Assembly (NCBI GenBank): GCA_023431185.1
Contig: JAEYXS010000003.1
Span: 1-64,000 of the forward strand
Direction: 5' to 3'
DNA: 64,000 bases
Source: Verrucomicrobiota bacterium
GTDB lineage: Bacteria; Verrucomicrobiota; Verrucomicrobiia; Limisphaerales; JAEYXS01
In this document: positions 58,947 to 64,000 of the stretch, piece by piece
Position numbering within the stretch: position 1 is the first letter of the stretch
Layout of the letters: each line of letters starts with the position of its first letter
Position numbers and translations under genes: made by a program
The notes under the pieces: generated by a model
The model's input: the letters and a program-made list of their open reading frames with translations, nothing else
Told to the model about the DNA's origin: nothing
Database searches by the model: none

Positions 58947-60679
58947 AAAAGGTAATCCCAGCGCTGGTTTTACTGGGCGGGCTGTTCTTTCAGTCCGCCT
59001 TTTCTGCCTCCGTGCAGGCGGCTGATTCGACGGTGGGTGCCGAACTGGTGATTCCCCCTGCGGAGACTTATGTCATCGGGGACAGCATCCCACTTTACTG
59101 GCGCTTCACGAACAAGTCCGCCACCCCCGTGGGTTTTATGTGGGAAGGCTGCTGCCGGATAAACGGGCGGCTGACCATCGCGCGGAACGGACAGGAAGTG
59201 CCGCCCATCCCGGCCGTGCAGGCCATGGCGCACATGTTCGCCAAGGCCGAGGTGCTCGCACCTGACAGGTCGAAAGATTACGAGACCTTCATCAGCGACT
59301 GGGCGGTGCTGCCAGAGACGGGCACTTACGAGCTGTCCGGCCGCTATATCGGGGTGCTGGATTTTCAGAAGCCGCAGGTGCCGCGCGGCATCAATCTCTG
59401 GCGTGAGGCGGCCCTGACCGGGACGAATCGCCTGAGCGTCCTCAGCATTGCCGATTACCTCAAGCAGAGGACCGAGCGAACGTCGAAACGCGGTTTGTCC
59501 GTGGAACTCTCCGGGCCGCTGAAGTTTCCGTTGCTCGGTTCGGCTGAGTGGTCCTTGCGCGTGCGCAATACCGGTGCTGAACCGCGCACGTTCGTCTGGC
59601 CGGATGATCTCAGCTTGTGGGTCGTGAATGCGCAGGGCTTTCGTGAAACCCGCGTGCCCAGCCGTCTCGAGGGCGATTACGCCGAGATCACCGTGGCGCC
59701 CGGCAAAGAATTCGCCCGCCATCTCAAGCTTGACTACAGTCGCATGGAAGGAGAGCCGCCGGGCCGATATCAGGTCTTCATCGACCTGAAGACAACGACG
59801 AACGGCTTGCCCCGGGTGCCGTCGAATACGCTGCCACTGCACTGGGAATTTTCGGCGGATGACATCGCGCAACTGGTTTCCCAGGCGGCTGCGGGAAACA
59901 AGGTCGGCTCGCGTAATCCCGCGCTGAAGTTTTTACGGGTATATCTGGCGGAGTTCGGGGCGCAGCTCAAAGTTGCCGCCGTGCCCAGTACTGACACCCG
60001 GGCGCAGGAGTTGCTCGGAGAACTGCGGCTGGCATCCGATGTGAAAGCGTTCGCGCCTCAACCAGGGCGCAAAGATTGGGAACTCGCGGTGACGGCTGCG
60101 GGAGAGTGGAAGCTTGCCGATGAGAAATTGCGGACGGTTTTGGGCCGTGACAAAACACCACGGGAAAACATCCAGGGATTGCTGCATGTGAAACGGCACT
60201 TGGGCCTGGACATGGGCCTGACCTTGCTGCCCGAGGCGAAGGCCACGGCGGCGACATGGTTCACTGCGGCCCGGGCATTGGTGCCGGTGCAAAGTGAACT
60301 GGCTGCGCCGGTGCATCTGCGGGCCTTGCCCCAGAGCACCAATACGACGGGCATCGTGAATGTGCGGCTGGAAGCGGGCCCGGCCAATGTGGTCATCTTG
60401 CTGTCGCGTACGGGACAAGGCTTGCAGGTGCGCGCTGCTCAAAAGATTCCAAATCCGCAAGCGCCACAAACAGCCACGGTCTTCACGCCCGGTGACGTGA
60501 AAGGCATGCAAGTGGTGAGTTCACCCGGGCAACTGCTGGCGCTGGTCAGCGATGCGCGTTTGCGCGCACCACAAGTGCAGGTATTTTGCCCGGCCGATGT
60601 GACGCTGGCCGAGCTGAAGACGGTGCTGGAACCGTTGTGGGCAAAGGTGAACCAGGTGGATCTGGTGGCCGCCCCTTAG
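58943..60679 (+). CDS. Large secreted protein of unknown function with ExbD-like C-terminus
   Basis: A 578-residue exported protein (signal KVIPALVLLGGLFFQSAFSASVQA). The first 300 residues look like two immunoglobulin-like beta domains: PPAETYVIGDSIPLYWRFTNKS and LGSAEWSLRVRNTGAEPRTFVW. A helical region then contains TPRENIQGLLHVKRHLGLDMG. The last 30 residues (VQVFCPADVTLAELKTVLEPLW..VNQVDLVA) look like the periplasmic domain of ExbD/TolR, but the whole ExbD and the partner ExbB are absent. That similarity is weak and by eye. It is translated with the preceding gene (ATGA overlap). Confidence 0.65.
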   Translation: MKKVIPALVLLGGLFFQSAFSASVQAADSTVGAELVIPPAETYVIGDSIPLYWRFTNKSATPVGFMWEGCCRINGRLTIARNGQEVPPIPAVQAMAHMFAKAEVLAPDRSKDYETFISDWAVLPETGTYELSGRYIGVLDFQKPQVPRGINLWREAALTGTNRLSVLSIADYLKQRTERTSKRGLSVELSGPLKFPLLGSAEWSLRVRNTGAEPRTFVWPDDLSLWVVNAQGFRETRVPSRLEGDYAEITVAPGKEFARHLKLDYSRMEGEPPGRYQVFIDLKTTTNGLPRVPSNTLPLHWEFSADDIAQLVSQAAAGNKVGSRNPALKFLRVYLAEFGAQLKVAAVPSTDTRAQELLGELRLASDVKAFAPQPGRKDWELAVTAAGEWKLADEKLRTVLGRDKTPRENIQGLLHVKRHLGLDMGLTLLPEAKATAATWFTAARALVPVQSELAAPVHLRALPQSTNTTGIVNVRLEAGPANVVILLSRTGQGLQVRAAQKIPNPQAPQTATVFTPGDVKGMQVVSSPGQLLALVSDARLRAPQVQVFCPADVTLAELKTVLEPLWAKVNQVDLVAAP

Positions 60680-61803
60680 CTCCCCGTCATCTCTTTCAGC
60701 AGTTTGAAGAAGCCGCGTTTGCGTTCACTGCTGAGGCCCCAGTTCACCGGCACACTCTGATAACCTTCATCAAACCCTTCGTCCTTCATCCGGTAATCGA
60801 AGTATCCCCATGATGCATAAGACGCCGTGGCGGCTATGAAATTGTTCACCGGTTTTTCAAAGTCGAAGTGGTCGTCCTCATTGAAGACGATGGGCATGGA
60901 CCGGTAGCCCTTCACCTTGCGCGTCTGCGCGACCATCTCGGTGATGCGCTTCGGGTCTTTCACGCCGTTACCGTGCAGGAGGAGAAAATCTGACGTGCGC
61001 ACGACATTCTCTCGCGGGATCGCGCCGCCACCGTAGGAAGTGCTCACGAGCAGGCGGCGACCGTTCCGTTGCCGCGCTTTCACCCGCTCAATAAGTTCAT
61101 GCACCCGATCGGGTTTAAGGATGGCGTGGTCGTATTTGTTGACGTTGCACTCGTTGTTCACCTCGATGATCACATTGCGCCAGTTCTTCTTCAGCACCCA
61201 GTCCGTGGCATTGTCCACGGCGCGGATGACCGCGGCTTCATCCACCTGCCGCTGGTCCTGACCGAAGTAGAAGTAGCCAAGGATCACCACCATCCCGAGT
61301 TCATCGGCGCGGTTGATGATGCGCTCCATACGGTTGAGGAACGGCGCGCGCAAGGAACCATCGGGTGCGAAAGCGGAGTTCTCCCACGGCTGGGCATTCG
61401 AGTAACCGTAGGGCGAGCCGCCTTGAAAATTCACCGTGATGGCCAGCAAGCCATGTGCCCGCCAGATGGGCATCGCGGCGAGAAATTCATTCACGTTGCG
61501 CTCGGCATCCCATTTCTTCGTATCCGGATAGGCCCATTGGGCAACCGTCTCCGGGTTCAGATCATCGAAGGTGCCTTGCACCATCCGCGAGTTCGGCAGC
61601 AGCCCTTGGATCTTATGCCCCTTCCACGAACGCCCTTTAAAGGTCGGCTTGCCATTGATGTGAAATTCTTCGCCGACGATGGAGACTTCCGTTTTGGGAA
61701 CATCGGTCGTGGATGGTGAAACTGTCTTGCAACCAGTCGCCAGCACAGCCGTGCCAGAAGCCAACCCCGCCAAAAAGTGACGCCGTGACCAAAGGGTGTT
61801 CAT
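60676..61803 (-). CDS. Glycoside-hydrolase-like TIM-barrel lipoprotein
   Basis: A 375-residue protein. RRHFLAGLASGTAVLATGC begins with a Tat-like leader and ends in a lipobox-type Cys, so it may be an exported lipoprotein. The body has a family-5-like barrel: HGLLAITVNFQGGSP, NRADELGMVVILGYFYFG, VIIEVNNECN with the proposed acid/base Glu in N-E, and SMPIVFNEDDHFDF with the proposed nucleophile Glu. WGLSSERKRGFF ends it. It would cleave a beta-linked polysaccharide or oligosaccharide; the substrate is unknown. ATG 61803 starts the leader. It converges with the secreted gene at 60679, their stops overlapping. Confidence 0.75.
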   Translation of the reverse strand: MNTLWSRRHFLAGLASGTAVLATGCKTVSPSTTDVPKTEVSIVGEEFHINGKPTFKGRSWKGHKIQGLLPNSRMVQGTFDDLNPETVAQWAYPDTKKWDAERNVNEFLAAMPIWRAHGLLAITVNFQGGSPYGYSNAQPWENSAFAPDGSLRAPFLNRMERIINRADELGMVVILGYFYFGQDQRQVDEAAVIRAVDNATDWVLKKNWRNVIIEVNNECNVNKYDHAILKPDRVHELIERVKARQRNGRRLLVSTSYGGGAIPRENVVRTSDFLLLHGNGVKDPKRITEMVAQTRKVKGYRSMPIVFNEDDHFDFEKPVNNFIAATASYASWGYFDYRMKDEGFDEGYQSVPVNWGLSSERKRGFFKLLKEMTGS

Positions 61804-61904
61804 AGGTGATGTGCGCGTATCTAACTGGGACGTGAAAGCGATGTCATCTGAATTCTTGTTCGCCCGTCTTTTCAAGCAAGTGGCGCTCTGTTAGACCTTG
61901 GGTG

Positions 61905-62429
61905 ATGCCAAGCCCCAACCGACGACGTTATCTTGCGATAGGAGCTGTCGCGTTCCTGCTCATCGTTGGTTTCATTCTGGTCTCGTGGCGCAACCGGAGC
62001 AGCCAGTGGTCCGTGGAACTGGACGATGGTACAACCTTGACCATTCTGGACGTGGCTACGGGGCCCAATGAAGTGATCTATGTAGGAGCGTCATGGAAAC
62101 GGCCTTTTGCCGAAACCTTCAAAGGAGTCGGTCACAACTTCAAAAAGAATTTTGGCCACCTAAGCGTGACGAACGAATCTGCCGTCACCTGGCAGTGGAG
62201 CGGGAACAAGGCGAAAATGTCTGCTACACAACAGTTGGCCGATAAAATCCGGCTGGTGGACGCAACCGGGAAAGAACATCAGACTCTCTCGTATCTATTT
62301 TTCCCTGCCTCATCGTCATCAACTAATGGACCGGTCTGCGGTGTATTCTTACTGAGCAAATCCCTCAAACCGCCCGCTTACTTGCGGATATATCAGGCAG
62401 GTATCACCAATGAGTTCCGGCTGAAGTGA
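61905..62429 (+). CDS. Membrane-anchored protein of unknown function
   Basis: A 174-residue protein with an N-terminal membrane helix (YLAIGAVAFLLIVGFILVSW) and then an extracytoplasmic beta-rich region: WSVELDDGTTLTILDVATGPNEVIYVG, YLFFPASSSSTNGPVCGVFLLS and YLRIYQAGITNEFRLK. I do not recognise it. The GTTLTILDVATGxNE segment resembles small domains found in multiple copies in Verrucomicrobiota, but this is an impression only. ATG 61905 is used; a GTG at 61902 is one codon upstream. It precedes the polytopic membrane protein with a 95-nt gap. Confidence 0.65.
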   Translation: MPSPNRRRYLAIGAVAFLLIVGFILVSWRNRSSQWSVELDDGTTLTILDVATGPNEVIYVGASWKRPFAETFKGVGHNFKKNFGHLSVTNESAVTWQWSGNKAKMSATQQLADKIRLVDATGKEHQTLSYLFFPASSSSTNGPVCGVFLLSKSLKPPAYLRIYQAGITNEFRLK

Positions 62430-62524
62430 TGAAACCGATCTTATCACTGGCCGCTGACCATTCCGCCATTTGCACAGCCAGCTATTGCCGCTAGACTCTC
62501 CCGGTGCCGGTCGCACCACCATCC

Positions 62525-63859
62525 ATGACCATCGACAAGCCCAAAGCAACTGCGGCCTCGCCACCGCTCATGAGCTTAGGAAAGGTGTTGCGCCAGCCCG
62601 ACAACAAGGCGGCCCGGTGCTTGATCTTATTCCTGTTCACGGCGGCGGTCTTTTTGCGAGAGCCGGGCTATTTTCTCGCACCACAGTTCTGGATCGAGGA
62701 GGGACTGGTCTATTACGCCCATGCCTGGAATGATTCCGCGGGGGCCGCCTTCACCCTCCTCTTTGCCGGTTACTGGAGCTGCTTCGAGAATCTCTGGGCG
62801 TTGCTCTCCGTGTGGCTCGTGCCCATGGAACACGCCGCGTTGTCCTTTAAGCTGGGCGGCCTGCTGGTCATGCTCACGGCACCCGTGGTCATCTTGCATA
62901 GCCGCGCCAGTCACTGGCAATGGCCGTGGGCGAAAACCTTGGGCTGCCTCATCGTTTTGATCACCCCGCTTAGCGATGAGCTGTGGGTCAGTCCCTTGGG
63001 GGCGAAATTCTTTTTCTCCCTCACGTTCGCTTTGCTGCTCCTGGAACCCGTCAACGAACTCTCGTCCCGCCGACGCTTCTTTATCTGGACGTTGCTGATC
63101 ATCGGCGCGCTGACCAGCCCGGTGCCGTGCATGCTGACCCCGTTCTTCGCGCTGAAATGGTGCCTGGACCGCTCGCCGGAGAATGCCCGGCGGGCTTGCT
63201 GGATGTCCGCCGCCCTGTTGTTCCATCTCGTGATCATGCGCCTGCCGTCCGCCGGACTGGCAGACCGCCAGATCGAGCCGGACCTGGTGGCCACGGTTTT
63301 GGTTTGGCTGCACAAATGCGTTCTCCTGCCGTTATTCGGTTCCAGACTTGCCCACCTCTCAGGCGTGCAATGGTTGCTCCCCGCCGTGGAACAACACGCT
63401 GCCTGGTTGCCCGCACTGGCCTTGGCTGTCCTGGTGTTGCCCGTAGTTCTGGTCGCGTTAGTCTGGCGGCAGACGCGAGATCCGAAGCTGCTCCTCGTGC
63501 TGCTCGCCTCGTTCACCTTGGGGTTCGCCTCCCTCTGGAGTGCCGTCGGTGAGAAACACCTCATGTTGCATCCTACGTGGGCACCACGTTACAGCCTCAC
63601 CCCGGGCATTCTGCTGGTGCTGGTGTTGCTTCAGCTCGCCCTGAATCCTCAAATCCGTTCCAAGGCGGTCCGGATTGCGGCCCGCTCGCTGGTCATGGTG
63701 TCGTTGCTCAGTGGTTTGTGGGAGTTCCGCCACGCCCGCTTCTACATGTCAGGCCAAACAGTTTGGACCGAAGAGTGCCGTCAATGGCGGGCCGATCCCG
63801 ATCACGAACTCCGCATCTGGCCGCCACCTCACAAGTTCAAATTGCAACCGCGCGAATAG
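62525..63859 (+). CDS. Polytopic inner-membrane protein, GT-C-like, function unknown
   Basis: A 444-residue protein with roughly nine to eleven hydrophobic helices. The region REPGYFLAPQFWIEEGLVYYAHAW near residues 46-69, between the first two helices, has paired acidic residues as seen in the first loop of GT-C lipid-linked sugar transferases. The later loops include FGSRLAHLSGVQWLLPAVEQH, and the C-terminus is basic and soluble. The GT-C assignment is weak. ATG 62525 is used; GTG at 62504 is an alternative seven codons upstream. It is followed at 63911 by uvrC. Confidence 0.65.
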   Translation: MTIDKPKATAASPPLMSLGKVLRQPDNKAARCLILFLFTAAVFLREPGYFLAPQFWIEEGLVYYAHAWNDSAGAAFTLLFAGYWSCFENLWALLSVWLVPMEHAALSFKLGGLLVMLTAPVVILHSRASHWQWPWAKTLGCLIVLITPLSDELWVSPLGAKFFFSLTFALLLLEPVNELSSRRRFFIWTLLIIGALTSPVPCMLTPFFALKWCLDRSPENARRACWMSAALLFHLVIMRLPSAGLADRQIEPDLVATVLVWLHKCVLLPLFGSRLAHLSGVQWLLPAVEQHAAWLPALALAVLVLPVVLVALVWRQTRDPKLLLVLLASFTLGFASLWSAVGEKHLMLHPTWAPRYSLTPGILLVLVLLQLALNPQIRSKAVRIAARSLVMVSLLSGLWEFRHARFYMSGQTVWTEECRQWRADPDHELRIWPPPHKFKLQPRE

Positions 63860-63910
63860 CCGGGACTGACAACCAGTTGCACCCGGATTATAGTGACGTA
63901 ATATGGGGCG

Positions 63911-64000
63911 GTGCCCGTCACGGATCACATACGCAGCAAGCTGAGCCAGGTCTCCCACAAGCCGGGGGTTTACCTGATGAAGGACCGTTTCGGCACCGTG
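63911..64000 (+). CDS. uvrC: Excinuclease ABC subunit C, N-terminal fragment (runs off the right edge)
   Basis: Thirty codons are open to the window edge from GTG 63911. The translation ends SHKPGVYLMKDRFGTV, which matches the P-G-V-Y-x-M-K-D-x-x-G-x-V opening of UvrC's GIY-YIG nuclease domain. An in-frame stop at 63899-63901 leaves GTG as the only plausible start. UvrC makes both incisions in nucleotide excision repair with UvrA and UvrB. It follows the GT-C-like gene by 51 nt. Confidence 0.85.
   Translation, partial: MPVTDHIRSKLSQVSHKPGVYLMKDRFGTV

Overview
The window looks like a chromosomal segment of a free-living, heterotrophic member of the PVC superphylum, most likely a Verrucomicrobiota bacterium of the Pedosphaera/Limisphaera type. 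This is an inference from gene content. It carries a PSD1-cytochrome / DUF1501 / PVC-type heme-binding cluster, three ceramidase-like secreted proteins, a ThuA plus Gfo/Idh/MocA pair with Tat-type leaders, and a metal ABC operon whose permease is fused to a DtxR-type repressor, as in the chlamydial YtgCR protein. Sequence is moderately GC-rich and densely coding on both strands, and no rRNA or tRNA gene was recognised.

Layout. 1-114 is the start of an IS110-type transposase running off the left edge. 242-3098 (+) holds a MetE-like protein, a PQQ beta-propeller protein and a thioesterase. 3101-8866 (-) is the metal-uptake operon: substrate-binding protein, beta-barrel protein, ATPase, permease-repressor fusion and second permease. 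It is driven by a promoter (8907-8935) overlaid with three similar palindromic boxes, and is interrupted by a four-helix-bundle gene bracketed by 32-bp inverted repeats. 9064-10262 (+) is a DUF971 / heme-dependent N-demethylase pair. 10390-15918 (-) has class II aldolase and a CaCA-like transporter / lactate permease / two ankyrin protein operon. 15975-26289 mixes an ovothiol-type methyltransferase, M29-like peptidase, truncated haemoglobin, ThuA/oxidoreductase pair, Ser/Thr kinase, ceramidase-like protein, a toxin-antitoxin pair, FAH hydrolase and LysR regulator.

26520-42948 holds a small ferredoxin, ChrA transporter, a HEAT-repeat membrane protein, ruvB, a second ceramidase-like protein with a serine hydrolase, a TIM-barrel epimerase, a pseudopilin, ruvC-ruvA with an acyltransferase, a radical SAM protein, a phosphodiesterase and LemA with a partner. 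43080-48170 (+) is a third ceramidase-like gene, then lutA-methyltransferase-lutB-lutC behind a perfect 15-nt palindrome. 48221-57896 has an amidohydrolase, an FHA membrane protein and the PSD1/DUF1501/cytochrome operon. 58296-63859 encodes secreted or membrane proteins of unknown role and a glycosidase-like lipoprotein. 63911-64000 is the start of uvrC.

The clearest functional links are regulated divalent-metal (Fe, Mn or Zn) import; lactate uptake (LctP) with lactate oxidation (LutABC), encoded 30 kb apart; and RuvABC with UvrC for DNA repair. The most unusual structures are the YtgCR-like operon with its operator-laden promoter, and the repeat-bracketed insertion inside that operon, which now supplies the first codons of the permease reading frame.
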